64,000 nt of DNA, taken from assembly GCF_900110695.1 (NCBI RefSeq), contig NZ_FOEH01000004.1, positions 248,001-312,000 of the forward strand, written 5' to 3'. This DNA is from Virgibacillus subterraneus. GTDB lineage: Bacteria > Bacillota > Bacilli > Bacillales > Amphibacillaceae. Shown here piece by piece: positions 9,005-18,639 of this stretch (positions within the stretch are counted from its first letter, which is position 1; each line of letters opens with the position of its first letter). The translations under genes were made by a program, and so were the position numbers. The notes under the pieces were generated by a model. The model made no database searches, had not been told where the DNA came from, and was given only the letters and a program-made list of their open reading frames with translations.

Positions 9005-9883
9005 CTATTCCTTAATCTCCTTCTGCTTTTCCATAGCCTTTATACTAGTATATATAAATGTCGTATACGGAATAGGGTGATTGCTTTGATTTATTAAGTA
9101 ACCACATATTGCTTCAATCTCCGTTTTTCTGTTTTCTTGTAAATCTTTTAGCATCGATGAAATATTATTTCCTGTTTTATCTGCAACTTCCTGAACCCGT
9201 TCCAATTGTTGATTAAAGTTTAACCCCAATACTAGTGATGCTTCACGACATAACTCACAAGCTATATTATGAATATATACGTTCTTAAAAATATCACCGT
9301 TTTTCAAATTGAATAACGATGTTAAAGGATTTATTACAGCATTAATAATCAATTTCCCCTGCAGTAAACTCTCCCAGTCTGATGAGCCTCTAAACGGAAA
9401 CTGGTGTTGGTGTAAATTGTTTACAATGGGATCAAGATCATCTCGGTCACCCGAAAATACCGCAAGCTTAATAACACCTTTTCCAGTATGTGAAACGATA
9501 TGGTCGTTCTTTCGCAGAGCTCCGTGTTCGACCACTCCGACTAGAACCGTCTGAGTCAATTTTTGCAGCAAATTAATATGTCCCATGCCATTTTGCAAAA
9601 AGATAACGGTGGATTCTATATTTGTCTGGTTAATAAATGGAATAACTTGTGAAACATGATGCTGTTTCACACAGACGAATAAATAATCTTCTCTATGCAT
9701 CTCACTGATTAGAAGTGACTTTACTATTATTAATTTATTTGATTCTGGCGAAAAAATCCCATTTTCATTCAACGTTTTCTTTTGCTGCTCTCGCCTAACA
9801 TAAATAGTCACATTATGCTTAACTGCTAAATGACTTCCGAGCAACAGTCCAGTTGATCCCCCGCCTATTATTCCAATATTCAT
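9005..9883 (-). CDS. panE: 2-dehydropantoate 2-reductase family protein
   Basis: A 292-residue ketopantoate reductase-type protein. The family reduces 2-dehydropantoate to pantoate with NADPH in the vitamin B5/CoA pathway. The N-terminus MNIGIIGGGSTGLLLGSHL is a Rossmann fold with GGGSTG at residues 7-12. VKQHHVSQVIPFI near 70 and the LIINAVINPLTSLFN region near 175-190 carry the catalytic Lys and conserved Asn of the family. The start is set at the ATG 9883, eight bases after AAGGGCG; 15 upstream codons are dropped. It corresponds to B. subtilis ylbQ by position. Paralogues with unproven activity are common, so the symbol is tentative at substrate level. Confidence 0.85.
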   Translation of the reverse strand: MNIGIIGGGSTGLLLGSHLAVKHNVTIYVRREQQKKTLNENGIFSPESNKLIIVKSLLISEMHREDYLFVCVKQHHVSQVIPFINQTNIESTVIFLQNGMGHINLLQKLTQTVLVGVVEHGALRKNDHIVSHTGKGVIKLAVFSGDRDDLDPIVNNLHQHQFPFRGSSDWESLLQGKLIINAVINPLTSLFNLKNGDIFKNVYIHNIACELCREASLVLGLNFNQQLERVQEVADKTGNNISSMLKDLQENRKTEIEAICGYLINQSNHPIPYTTFIYTSIKAMEKQKEIKE

Positions 9884-10409
9884 ATTCGTATTCGCCCTTC
9901 TATAATTTTCCTTTAAGTGTGTGTTCAAAAAGGAGGATGAAAATGACCGAGTCGGCTAAGGTCGCAATGTTCTCAAAAATATAGGACAATTTTCTTCATG
10001 CGATGTATTTCAGAGTAGCTTCCCTTATGAAAACATGAACACTAGGAAAAAACTTTACCGAACCTACATCGTGATTATCTTTTCCATCCAACTTAAAAGT
10101 TAGAAACTCGGCTTATTGCCAATGCTTAATGGCGAAATCCTTGGTTTTACTTTTGCAGTATTATCATTTCCTAACTGCTAAGCTAACGAAGAAATTCAAT
10201 GCGTCATTTTTATCGGACTTTTTGGACAAAATCTTTAATTAATTGTAGCAGAATATATACCATTATGTACTTGAAGTATAATTTCCTCTTAATTTACAGT
10301 ATAATAAAACTAAGATTATAAGTATCTGTCATTTCAATCTGAATTTTTTTATATTATAATAAAATTAAATGGAAAACCAAATACTTCTGATTTTAAGGGG
10401 GAAGATGTC
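9884..10409. other. 526-base intergenic region with micro-ORF and R1 repeat
   Basis: Between divergent panE and the GNAT gene. It holds a 13-codon frame at 9943-9984 with a near-perfect ribosome site (AAAGGAGG), a short stretch less AT-rich than its surroundings up to about 10080, and a diverged R1 repeat at 10099-10178. The last 150 bases before 10410 are AT-rich and probably carry the GNAT gene promoter, but no clear -35/-10 pair stands out. Confidence 0.6.
10099..10178 (-). repeat. R1 intergenic repeat, diverged copy
   Basis: R1 in reverse orientation. It keeps CGGCTTATTGCCAATGCTTAATGGCGAAA followed by TTTTGCAGTA and CTAACTGC, the same block order as the best copy at 37104-37190, with many substitutions. 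It lies in intergenic DNA only. Confidence 0.6.
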
Positions 10410-10886
10410 ATGAACCAAATTAAAGTTGAGAAGCTTTTAATTAATTATAAGACACTAGAAAAATTTAAGCGATTCAAGGAGTATGGCAACCAGGAACTAT
10501 CTATGCTGGAAGATTTACAAAATAATATTGTCGAAAATGACAGCGAGTCACCATTTTATGGGATTTATCTTGGCAATAACTTAATCGCAAGAATGAGCCT
10601 TTACAAGGTCACCTCTAAATATGATGCATATTTTGAACCGCCGCAGGATTACTTGGAGCTTTGGAAACTCGAGGTATTACCAGATTATAGAGGACAGGAA
10701 TACGGTAAAGCCTTAGTCGATTTTGCTAAAAGCTATCAGTTACCTATAAAAACAAACCCACGAATTAATTCGCATGGTTTCTGGGAGAAAATGGGCTTTC
10801 AAAAAGCAAGATATGACATGGAACGTGACCTTGGCGAGAATCCGCTGATTTGGATGCCTGAGGGCGTAAAAGAAAAAGAAAACTAA
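10410..10886 (+). CDS. ylbP: GNAT family N-acetyltransferase (YlbP type)
   Basis: A 158-residue protein of the YlbP subgroup of GCN5-related acetyltransferases. The acetyl-CoA-binding motif A is visible as LEVLPDYRGQEYGKALVDFAKS near residues 88-108 (R/QxxGxG/A variant). The C-terminal HGFWEKMGFQKARYDMERD is the usual motif B region. The substrate is unknown. The ATG at 10410 follows AAGGGGGAAGATGTC, a good ribosome site. In B. subtilis ylbP lies between rsfA (ylbO) and panE (ylbQ), the same neighbours as here. A strong terminator follows at 11102. Confidence 0.85.
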   Translation: MNQIKVEKLLINYKTLEKFKRFKEYGNQELSMLEDLQNNIVENDSESPFYGIYLGNNLIARMSLYKVTSKYDAYFEPPQDYLELWKLEVLPDYRGQEYGKALVDFAKSYQLPIKTNPRINSHGFWEKMGFQKARYDMERDLGENPLIWMPEGVKEKEN

Positions 10887-10898
10887 AATAAGAACAAA

Positions 10899-11094
10899 AA
10901 CGCAAGCGCCTGTTCAGCGCCGTATGGACTGTGCTCAGCGCTGCGGGTAGGTCGACGTTTCCGCGCAAAGCGGCGGTTTTAGTCGATCTTCCTTTTCCCC
11001 GAGATTAGATGAACTTGACTTATCGCCAATGATGGCGAAAGTCAAGATGAATCTTATGCTTGGAAAGCGAAAAGGATACACGAAGTTTCCTAGA
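10899..11094 (+). repeat. R2 GC-rich intergenic repeat, internally deleted copy
   Basis: About 195 bases, far GC-richer than the host. It matches the reverse complement of 56593-56960 nearly base for base from GCGCAAGCGCCTGTTCAGCG to GATACACGAAG, apart from about 20 extra bases near 10920-10940. It then jumps to GTTTCCTA, the far end of the long copy, so the middle and right half look deleted. It contains the hairpin core TTATCGCCAA / TGGCGAAAG at about 11020-11042. Confidence 0.88.
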
Positions 11095-11101
11095 CAAAAA
11101 T

Positions 11102-11141
11102 AAAGACATGAATGATAATTATTAATCATTCATGTCTTTTT
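11102..11141 (+). terminator. Terminator of ylbP
   Basis: A perfect 15-bp stem, AAAGACATGAATGAT with ATCATTCATGTCTTT, ends in TTTTT on the plus strand. The A-rich left side lets it work for both strands. Confidence 0.85.
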
Positions 11142-11241
11142 GCGCTCCAGAAAATTATATATTGGCATATTATAATGAATAACTTCTCTTCAGAATTAGC
11201 CATGGCTAGTTTATACACTGTGTTTACTTGCACTCTTGTTG

Positions 11242-11724
11242 TTACATTTTATTTTCCTTCACCCAATTCCACAAGTTCCCCATTTCTCTCCACGCTTCTT
11301 CATAACGCTTTAATTGTTCTTTAAGTATCTCATTTTCTTTCTTTAAATTATTTACTGCCTCTTTCTCTTCTTGTTGAGACAATTGACTTTCACTAGTAAA
11401 ATTAGTCCTCATTTTCTCCAACAGTAAAATCGCAGTATTAATTGGATCATCCTCTTGCATGGGTCTTGTTTCTGTATAATTCCATGATTTCTGTCGTCCG
11501 CCTTGTTTACGTTCTTCCTTAGCAAAATCAATAGCGTCCTGGTATTGCTTCCGAATTGAAGCATTCCAGCGAAAGCCGCATGCCGCTGATGTTCGTGATA
11601 GTTGTTTCGCAACTTCTTTAAACGCTTCAAGCTGGGTTTTACCTTCTCTAATATAGCGAAGAACAGTTTCTGCTAATATTATATCTTCATCTTGCGTCCA
11701 TGCATCCTGACGTGTTGCATTCAT
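11242..11724 (-). CDS. rsfA: RsfA, prespore-specific transcription regulator
   Basis: A 160-residue protein with an N-terminal Myb/SANT-like helix-turn-helix (about residues 5-55: [31 protein letters not shown], then [14 protein letters not shown]) and a C-terminal coiled coil (about 105-150) ending in WNWVKEN. RsfA (YlbO) tunes the SigF regulon in the B. subtilis forespore. The ATG at 11724 follows AAGGAGG. GCATA on the minus strand at 11760-11756 resembles a SigF/SigG -35 element, but I could not pair it with a convincing -10. It is a short monocistronic gene flanked by a GNAT gene and a crotonase gene. Confidence 0.9.
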   Translation of the reverse strand: MNATRQDAWTQDEDIILAETVLRYIREGKTQLEAFKEVAKQLSRTSAACGFRWNASIRKQYQDAIDFAKEERKQGGRQKSWNYTETRPMQEDDPINTAILLLEKMRTNFTSESQLSQQEEKEAVNNLKKENEILKEQLKRYEEAWREMGNLWNWVKENKM

Positions 11725-11814
11725 AACATCCCTCCTTACACATTTGCTATCAATGTATGCAAAAAGTAGGAGTGATAGAATAAGTTTTACTATTTTTGTG
11801 AATAGTTTGTATTA

Positions 11815-12570
11815 TTATCGTGATATGAATTGTTGAACAGCTTCCTTATGTTCCTGTGATTCCCATAACTTAGCGCAATTTCTAACCTCGTCATCCATTA
11901 ATGCAGAAAAGCCTAATATAGATAGCTTCTTCCTATATTGCATTTTTAATATATTCATTTGATTTAACGACTTCGATAAATAAGGATTTAATAGTTTTTG
12001 ATGATTATTCCATAATTCTTCTGAAGCAATTTTATGTAGCCAACCTTGTTTTTGTAAATAAGATGCATTATATACTTCTCCTTCCATCAGCCACTGATAT
12101 GCAAAGCTTGGATGAACTTTCTCATATAAAAGTGCTCCGCCACCCCAGCCGGGGGTTATTCCTAATTTAGTTTGTACAAAACCAAATTTAGTGTTTTCCT
12201 TTGCAATTCTGAAGTCACAAGCAGTTGCGATTTCACATCCTCCACCTAACGCATCTCCATTTAGCAAACATATAGTAGGAACTGGGAAAGAGACAATTTC
12301 ATAAAGAACTTCTTTCATTGGATACAACATTGAAAAAGCTTCATCAGTACTTAGTTCTCCGTGAAGATTATGTAAATCACCACCCGCACAAAACATCTTA
12401 CTTCCTGCACCTGTGATTACTAAGAATTTAATCGAAGTTTGCTTCGCAGATTTCAGTACATTCTTAAGTTCACTAGCCATTTCATTTGATATAGCATTCA
12501 GTTTTTCAGGACGATTTAACTGTATTACACCGTAACCATCTTCATGTTTATTATATTGAATTGTTTCCAT
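11815..12570 (-). CDS. Enoyl-CoA hydratase/isomerase family protein
   Basis: A 251-residue crotonase-fold enzyme acting on an acyl-CoA. The oxyanion hole segments are KMFCAGGD (58-65) and GDALGGGCE (105-113). The first catalytic Glu of hydratases is present as E113, but the second falls on Gln (FGFVQTKLGI, Q133), so simple enoyl-CoA hydration is doubtful and isomerase, decarboxylase or thioesterase chemistry is possible. The ATG at 12570 follows an AGGGGATTT site. It stands between rsfA and the rpmF terminator and looks monocistronic. The substrate cannot be told from sequence. Confidence 0.85.
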   Translation of the reverse strand: METIQYNKHEDGYGVIQLNRPEKLNAISNEMASELKNVLKSAKQTSIKFLVITGAGSKMFCAGGDLHNLHGELSTDEAFSMLYPMKEVLYEIVSFPVPTICLLNGDALGGGCEIATACDFRIAKENTKFGFVQTKLGITPGWGGGALLYEKVHPSFAYQWLMEGEVYNASYLQKQGWLHKIASEELWNNHQKLLNPYLSKSLNQMNILKMQYRKKLSILGFSALMDDEVRNCAKLWESQEHKEAVQQFISR

Positions 12571-12637
12571 TATGAAATCCCCTCTTTTATCACTTATTCC
12601 TGCTCATCATAGCATAATTTGTAGTTTTACATATAAA

Positions 12638-12663
12638 AACAGATCACTAAGCAGTGATCTGTT
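12638..12663 (-). terminator. Terminator of rpmF
   Basis: An 11-bp perfect stem, AACAGATCACT with AGTGATCTGTT, with a 4-base loop, followed on the minus strand by TTTTT. Confidence 0.85.
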
Positions 12664-12685
12664 AATTATAGGCTATTAGTACGAT

Positions 12686-12859
12686 TTAATTGTTAACTAC
12701 TTCTTTTCCATCATAATGTCCACATGATTTACATACATGATGTGACTTGGTTAATTCACCACAATTTGAACATTCTACCATGCCAGTTACGTGTAGCTTT
12801 TTATGAGTACGACGTTGATTTTTAACCTTTTTAGACGTTTTTCTTTTTGGTACTGCCAT
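12686..12859 (-). CDS. rpmF: 50S ribosomal protein L32 (zinc-ribbon form)
   Basis: A 57-residue protein read directly from the sequence: it starts [20 protein letters not shown] and ends [10 protein letters not shown]. The four cysteines C30, C33, C43 and C46 form a zinc ribbon (the C+ paralogue type, active when zinc is sufficient). The N-terminal PKRKTSK motif is diagnostic of L32. The ATG at 12859 follows AAGGAGGTGTAAGTC. It lies 48 bases after yceD, the universal bacterial pairing, and ends at a strong terminator. Confidence 0.97.
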   Translation of the reverse strand: MAVPKRKTSKKVKNQRRTHKKLHVTGMVECSNCGELTKSHHVCKSCGHYDGKEVVNN

Positions 12860-12907
12860 GACTTACACCTCCTTCAAATACGAAAGCAAAAATCAGAATT
12901 AATATTC

Positions 12908-13438
12908 TTATTCCTCTTTCTCGTTATCTTCAAGTAATGACTCCAGTTTTTTCAAACGTGGATCAATCTTCTTTTCGGTTTTTTCCTCTGAAATAAATTC
13001 CCAATCATTTCCTTTAACAGGAGTATGTCTTTTGGCTTCTTCATCATCCGAGAACACACGATAAGGAACCTCTAGTAAGATATTTTCCTTGATATAGGGG
13101 GTTAAGTCAAGTACTTCCCCATCAATAGGATGAATTTCATCTTCTGATTCTTCACCATCATAATAGGTTGATTCAGAAAAAATCTCAGTTGCCTTTATTT
13201 CAAAAGGATATGGAACATCGACTAATGTACGGGCACATGGTAAAATCATCTTTCCACTTATTGTAAATGAAAAAACAATTTCGTTCCCCTGATCGAATGC
13301 TGTACCATATACATGAGCAGAATCAATTTCACGTATATCATTATTCAATGCTTCCAACTCGGAAACATTAACCCAATCATCAAATGAAAAGGGTTCATTA
13401 TAGGCATTATTCTTAATTTGACCTAATGTAAATTTCAT
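12908..13438 (-). CDS. yceD: YceD/DUF177 family protein (YlbN)
   Basis: A 176-residue acidic protein of the DUF177 family, encoded directly upstream of rpmF in most bacteria and linked to 23S rRNA accumulation in plants and E. coli. Visible family features are the MILPCARTLVDVPYPFEI segment near 70-87 (the conserved CxRCL-like region, here CARTL) and the C-terminal acidic LDLTPYIKENILLEVP near 118-133. The ATG at 13438 follows GAGGTGATA; a GTG three codons upstream overlaps that site and is rejected. Precise function in Firmicutes is unknown. Confidence 0.9.
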   Translation of the reverse strand: MKFTLGQIKNNAYNEPFSFDDWVNVSELEALNNDIREIDSAHVYGTAFDQGNEIVFSFTISGKMILPCARTLVDVPYPFEIKATEIFSESTYYDGEESEDEIHPIDGEVLDLTPYIKENILLEVPYRVFSDDEEAKRHTPVKGNDWEFISEEKTEKKIDPRLKKLESLLEDNEKEE

Positions 13439-13521
13439 TATTATCACCTCAAGGCAACAAGAGTTATTTTAAAATGAAAATGAACTTTTGTCAACATGTT
13501 TTCTTTACAGAATAAAATTTG

Positions 13522-13610
13522 TTTAGAAGTCTTAGCTTATTACTGAGTTTTGATGGCTATAGTCTTAATTGCACTAATGCAGATTAGAAAGTAGCATTAC
13601 TTTCTTAACC
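13522..13610 (-). repeat. R1 intergenic repeat, diverged copy
   Basis: R1 in reverse orientation between divergent yceD and tmcAL. Recognisable blocks are TTTAGAAGTCTTAGCTTAT, TTGATGGCTA, TTGCACTAATGCAG and ACTTTCTTAAC in the right order, with many substitutions. Confidence 0.65.
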
Positions 13611-13733
13611 TCCTTCAAAAAATTATATATATAGTGTTCCCTTTCCTATTTCTGATAATCATATTTATGAACAATGCGTCTGGATAAGTTTTTTGATACA
13701 ATTAATACCAACTCACATATAGGGGATGAACGT

Positions 13734-14945
13734 ATGGAAGCTTGTGGTTTAATTGTCGAATATAACCCGTTTCATAATGGGCATGTATATCATATACAGG
13801 AAGCAAAAAGAGTCTCTAAAGCCGATTGCATAATTGCTGTTATGAGTGGATCATTTTTACAACGTGGAGAACCCGCAATTATTGATAAATTCCACCGGAC
13901 AAATGCGGCATTATCAGCTGGAATTGACATAGTATTGGAGTTACCCTATCCTTACGCTGTTCAAAGCAGTGATTTGTTTTCCAAAGGTTCTGTACATACA
14001 TTAAATGAGATTGGTGTGTCCAGTATCTGTTTCGGCAGTGAATCTGGTGACATATCCCGTTTTACTAAGAGCTACAAAGTCTACAATGAGAATAAGTTCA
14101 CATTCAAAGAAACACTTAAAAGCTGTTTAAATCAAGGTCTATCTTTTCCAGAGGCAAGCAGAAAAGCATATGAGAAGATAGGCTTAACCACTTCGGAGAT
14201 GGATTTATCGCAGCCAAACAATATACTTGGTTTTAGCTACGTTAAAACGATACTTGATAATAATCTACCTATTGACCCCTTAACAATAACACGAACGAAA
14301 AGTGGCTATCATGACAAAGAAATTACAGGGGCAATTGCAAGTGCTACAAGTATTCGAAACAAATTATTTACTGACCAGGTTATCTCAGCAGATATTAAAG
14401 ACACCATGCCAGCAGAGACCGTAAGCCAGCTCCAACTATATAAGCATGATGCAACTACCTGGCATAATTGGGAACATTATTTTCATCTTGTTCATTACCG
14501 TGTTTTAACAATGTCACTCCATGAACTTTCTGAAATTCATGGTGTTGATGAAGGACTGGAATATCGTATTAAATCTACTGCTAATGATGTCACTTCGTTT
14601 GACGATTGGATTGAGAAGATTAAAACTAAACGATATACTTGGACACGATTGCAACGAATATTTGCCCATATATTAACAAATACACCAAAAACAGATATGG
14701 AAGTTGCAAAAAATTCTTCATCTGTTCCATATGTCCGCATTTTAGGAATGACAGAAACAGGACAAACCTATTTAAATAGACAAAAAAAGAATATGGACGT
14801 ACCACTGGTTGCAAATCTAAGCCGAACTACTGACCCAATGCTTTCTATGGAGGAAAAAGCCTCAAAGGCCTATTATAGTATACTTCCAGCTAAAAAGAAA
14901 CGAGACTTTCACAAGCAGGAACTGCAGCCACCAATATTAAAGTAA
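13734..14945 (+). CDS. tmcAL: TmcAL, tRNA(Met) cytidine acetate ligase (YlbM)
   Basis: A 403-residue YlbM-family protein. TmcAL activates acetate with ATP and acetylates the wobble cytidine 34 of elongator tRNA(Met), keeping AUG decoding accurate. The nucleotidyltransferase-like HxGH motif is at 14-17 in EYNPFHNGHVYHI, and the SGSFLQRGEPAIIDKFHR segment near 38-55 is typical. The ATG at 13734 follows GGGGATG, and its protein start MEACGLIVEYNPFHNGH matches the family; the 20 codons upstream are unlikely to be translated. Length agrees with homologues of about 400-415 residues. It is convergent with ylbL, with a shared terminator between them. Confidence 0.94.
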   Translation: MEACGLIVEYNPFHNGHVYHIQEAKRVSKADCIIAVMSGSFLQRGEPAIIDKFHRTNAALSAGIDIVLELPYPYAVQSSDLFSKGSVHTLNEIGVSSICFGSESGDISRFTKSYKVYNENKFTFKETLKSCLNQGLSFPEASRKAYEKIGLTTSEMDLSQPNNILGFSYVKTILDNNLPIDPLTITRTKSGYHDKEITGAIASATSIRNKLFTDQVISADIKDTMPAETVSQLQLYKHDATTWHNWEHYFHLVHYRVLTMSLHELSEIHGVDEGLEYRIKSTANDVTSFDDWIEKIKTKRYTWTRLQRIFAHILTNTPKTDMEVAKNSSSVPYVRILGMTETGQTYLNRQKKNMDVPLVANLSRTTDPMLSMEEKASKAYYSILPAKKKRDFHKQELQPPILK

Positions 14946-14964
14946 GGATAAAAAAGTCAAAGAA

Positions 14965-15005
14965 AAAAACCTGTTTTATGCTACATTAGCATAAGACAGG
15001 TTTTT
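14965..15005. terminator. Shared terminator of tmcAL and ylbL
   Basis: An 18-bp stem with one mismatch, AAAAACCTGTTTTATGCT with AGCATAAGACAGGTTTTT, sits between convergent genes with T tracts on both strands. Confidence 0.88.
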
Positions 15006-15006
15006 A

Positions 15007-16029
15007 TTATTCCGATTCTATGTTTTGTAAATAGTTCAATGCATCCTCGAATGTATCTACTGGAACAATTTTCATATCGGTGTCAATTTCTTCTGCAGTC
15101 TTCTTTGCTACTTCATAGTTTGATCCTTCAGCTCCATTATCATTAGGAGCGAAAAAGATATCACAGTCTTCCTGATCAGCTGCAATTACTTTTTTATCAA
15201 TTCCACCAATCCGTAATACATTCCCATTGTAGTCCACTTCACCGGTTCCAGCAATTTGATTGCCTTTTGTTAAATCATTTTCGGTCAATTGATCATAAAT
15301 CTCCAAAGAGAACATTAATCCTGCACTTGGCCCGCCGATACTACCACTCGAAAAGTTAACTTTTGGATCAACTTTCACGCTTCGATCGGTAACAAGTCTT
15401 ATCCCAATGCCAACTTTATTATCCGCCTCTTTAAATCTCTCAAGTTGAACTTCTTTTGTCAATTGCTTTTCACCACGTTCAACTTCTAAATTAATCGTAT
15501 CTCCTGCTTGTTTATTTTCCACGTAATTTATTAAATCCTTGGATTCCTTAATCTCATTCCCATCAATTTCAGTGATACGGTCGCCCGATTCTAACTTCCC
15601 ATCCGCTGGCATACCGTTAACAACTGCAACTACATATACTCCTTCATAATTAATTGTAATATCCTCATCAGCGGCTTTATAAGCTACTACCGTTGATGCC
15701 TCCTGTGAACTTTCCATCATCTGAAGCTGTGCATGAAAATACTCATTTTCTGAAACACCTTCTGGCCTAACTTCGCTAAGGGGGTAGATCTCATGATTGG
15801 GCAGTACTTTTGCCCACAAATATTGAACTGGGGTCGCTTGCCCGCCTCGGACCGTAACAAGATGCATGTCACCTTTACTATCGTATCCACCTTCAACATT
15901 GACAATTGGGTTAAGTGCATCAGCACCTCCAGGCTTATATACATAATATGGGAGTTGATATGTTGAAAGGAAAAATGCTATTGCGATTACAACTATTAAA
16001 TAAATTATGTGCTTTTTTGTAAAGTTCAC
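15007..16029 (-). CDS. ylbL: YlbL, membrane-anchored PDZ-Lon-type serine protease
   Basis: A 340-residue protein: one N-terminal membrane anchor (about 8-28), a PDZ domain (about 125-195) and a Lon-like proteolytic domain (about 205-335). The Ser-Lys dyad is visible as S235 in GGPSAGLMFSLEIYDQL and K279 or K280 in GIDKKVIAA. There is no AAA+ ATPase module, so this is an ATP-independent secreted-side protease. B. subtilis YlbL takes part in DNA-damage checkpoint recovery by degrading the division inhibitor YneA, together with CtpA. The ATG at 16029 gives the expected length. It is divergent from ylbJ. Confidence 0.93.
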   Translation of the reverse strand: MNFTKKHIIYLIVVIAIAFFLSTYQLPYYVYKPGGADALNPIVNVEGGYDSKGDMHLVTVRGGQATPVQYLWAKVLPNHEIYPLSEVRPEGVSENEYFHAQLQMMESSQEASTVVAYKAADEDITINYEGVYVVAVVNGMPADGKLESGDRITEIDGNEIKESKDLINYVENKQAGDTINLEVERGEKQLTKEVQLERFKEADNKVGIGIRLVTDRSVKVDPKVNFSSGSIGGPSAGLMFSLEIYDQLTENDLTKGNQIAGTGEVDYNGNVLRIGGIDKKVIAADQEDCDIFFAPNDNGAEGSNYEVAKKTAEEIDTDMKIVPVDTFEDALNYLQNIESE

Positions 16030-16240
16030 CGTAAAACCCCTTCCATCTTTCCAATTACATCATTTTAATTAAGGTGATAAAAAGTGTATGGCATAAAAAC
16101 ATGATGTATGTGCGTATATTGATATAGGCTCGTACAAATTAATTCTTTAACATGCTAATAAATTTAATATATCAAGCTAGAATCATTCTACTACTATCGA
16201 AAATAGAAGTACAGAGCTAGCTCATACTCTAGGGGGCTTT

Positions 16241-17452
16241 ATGTTGACACAAAAAGTCAAAACAATACTACTATCAGGGATTACTGTTTTTATTGCATTT
16301 TGCCTAATTAAATATCCAGACCAATCATTTGAAGCTAGTATAAGAGGCTTAAAAATGTGGTGGGAAATTGTGTTTCCTTCATTACTACCCTTTTTTATAA
16401 CCGCTGAATTATTAATTGGCTTCGGCGTTGTAAGATTCATTGGAATATTATTTGAACCTATAATGCGACCGTTATTTAATGTTCCTGGTGCCGGAAGCTT
16501 TGCATGGGCAATGGGAATGGCTAGTGGCTATCCCACTGGCGCTAAAATATCGACACGACTTCGAGAGGAACGTCAGCTTACACAAATCGAGGCTGAACGA
16601 CTCGTTTCATTCACAAACGCTTCAAGTCCTCTCTTTATATTCGGAGCAGTGTCAGTTGGTTTTTTCTACGATGTTAAACTGGGTATATTACTTGCTTCGG
16701 CCCATTACATTGGTAACGCACTAGTCGGTATATGCATGCGGTTTTACGGCAGAGAAAAAGAAAAGAATGTGGTGAAATCAAAAAAACAAAAAGTTTCTAT
16801 CATTTATGCATTTAAGGAAATGCATCGTGCCAGAATGAATGACCCACGTCCATTTGGACAAATAGTCGGGGATGCAGTTTTAACTTCGATTCAAACATTA
16901 GTAATGGTTGGTGGCTTTATCATCTTTTTTTCCGTTTTAACAAAGCTGATGTTTATCATAGGATTTTCACCAGCAATCTCAACCATTTTTGAATATATTT
17001 TACAATTATTTACGCTGCCAGCAGATTTATCCTTACCACTATTTTCAGGATTATTCGAAATAACACAAGGAGCAAGAGCAATATCGCAAACAGAGACCGG
17101 CAGTTTATTGGCTAAAATTATTGTAGTAAGTTTTATATTAGGCTTTAATGGATTTTCAATCCAAGCACAAGTTGCAAGCATTATAGCACCCACGGATATC
17201 CGTTTTTCGCCATATTTTTTCGCCCGTATTTTGCATGGAGTGTTTGCAAGCATTCTAACAGTTATTTTATATAAGCCATTATATTTGAATCGAACCTCTT
17301 TCGACTTTAAGGGGATCCCTGTTTCAAATGGGATTCCACAAGATTCATGGCTGGCAATACTATATAACTTAAAAGAGCTTGGGCCAATAATAACCATTAC
17401 ATTTTTACTGATTGCATTCATTATTTTAAGCAATCGGTTAAGAAAAACATAA
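16241..17452 (+). CDS. ylbJ: YlbJ, sporulation integral membrane protein
   Basis: A 403-residue nucleoside-transporter-like (Gate domain) membrane protein with about eight to ten spans. YlbJ is needed for proper sporulation in B. subtilis, where it is made in the mother cell. Typical stretches are GLKMWWEIVFPSLLPFFITAELLIG near residues 32-57, the GMASGYPTGAKI loop near 91-102 and LFEITQGARAIS near 272-283. The ATG at 16241 follows AGGGGGC with a short spacer. It is divergent from ylbL; the ylbK patatin gene found beside it in B. subtilis is missing. Confidence 0.93.
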   Translation: MLTQKVKTILLSGITVFIAFCLIKYPDQSFEASIRGLKMWWEIVFPSLLPFFITAELLIGFGVVRFIGILFEPIMRPLFNVPGAGSFAWAMGMASGYPTGAKISTRLREERQLTQIEAERLVSFTNASSPLFIFGAVSVGFFYDVKLGILLASAHYIGNALVGICMRFYGREKEKNVVKSKKQKVSIIYAFKEMHRARMNDPRPFGQIVGDAVLTSIQTLVMVGGFIIFFSVLTKLMFIIGFSPAISTIFEYILQLFTLPADLSLPLFSGLFEITQGARAISQTETGSLLAKIIVVSFILGFNGFSIQAQVASIIAPTDIRFSPYFFARILHGVFASILTVILYKPLYLNRTSFDFKGIPVSNGIPQDSWLAILYNLKELGPIITITFLLIAFIILSNRLRKT

Positions 17453-17489
17453 AAAAGATGTTGATCATCTCACTTATCAACATCTTTTT
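17453..17489. terminator. Shared terminator of ylbJ and coaD
   Basis: A stem AAAAGATGTTGAT (17453-17465) with ATCAACATCTTTT (17476-17488), with T tracts on both sides, lies between the two convergent stops. Confidence 0.88.
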
Positions 17490-17492
17490 AAA

Positions 17493-18543
<1,051 letters not shown>

Positions 18544-18639
18544 GTAACCACCTCAATAAATCATATTAATCCTAACAAAACAAAAGAGCAAGTTTATAAT
18601 CTAATTAACTATAAAAAATAAAAGAGAGTGTATATAATT

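Larger units (their letters stand above)
10887..11241. other. 355-base intergenic region: truncated R2 repeat and terminator
   Basis: Filled mainly by a GC-rich R2 element (10899-11094) and then a terminator (11102-11141). The remaining 100 bases before the rsfA stop show no gene. Confidence 0.7.

Noticed and set aside
10765-11129. Short minus-strand frames over the R2 copy
   Set aside because: Related frames appear in the second R2 copy (56725-56940) only because the DNA is repeated; no start signals and no conserved frame preference.
16224-16231. CATACTCT upstream of ylbJ as a SigE -10
   Set aside because: Too close to the start codon for a leader holding the ribosome site, and no matching -35.
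16891-17433. 180-codon open frame on the minus strand
   Set aside because: Antisense to ylbJ; no ribosome site and no recognisable motif.
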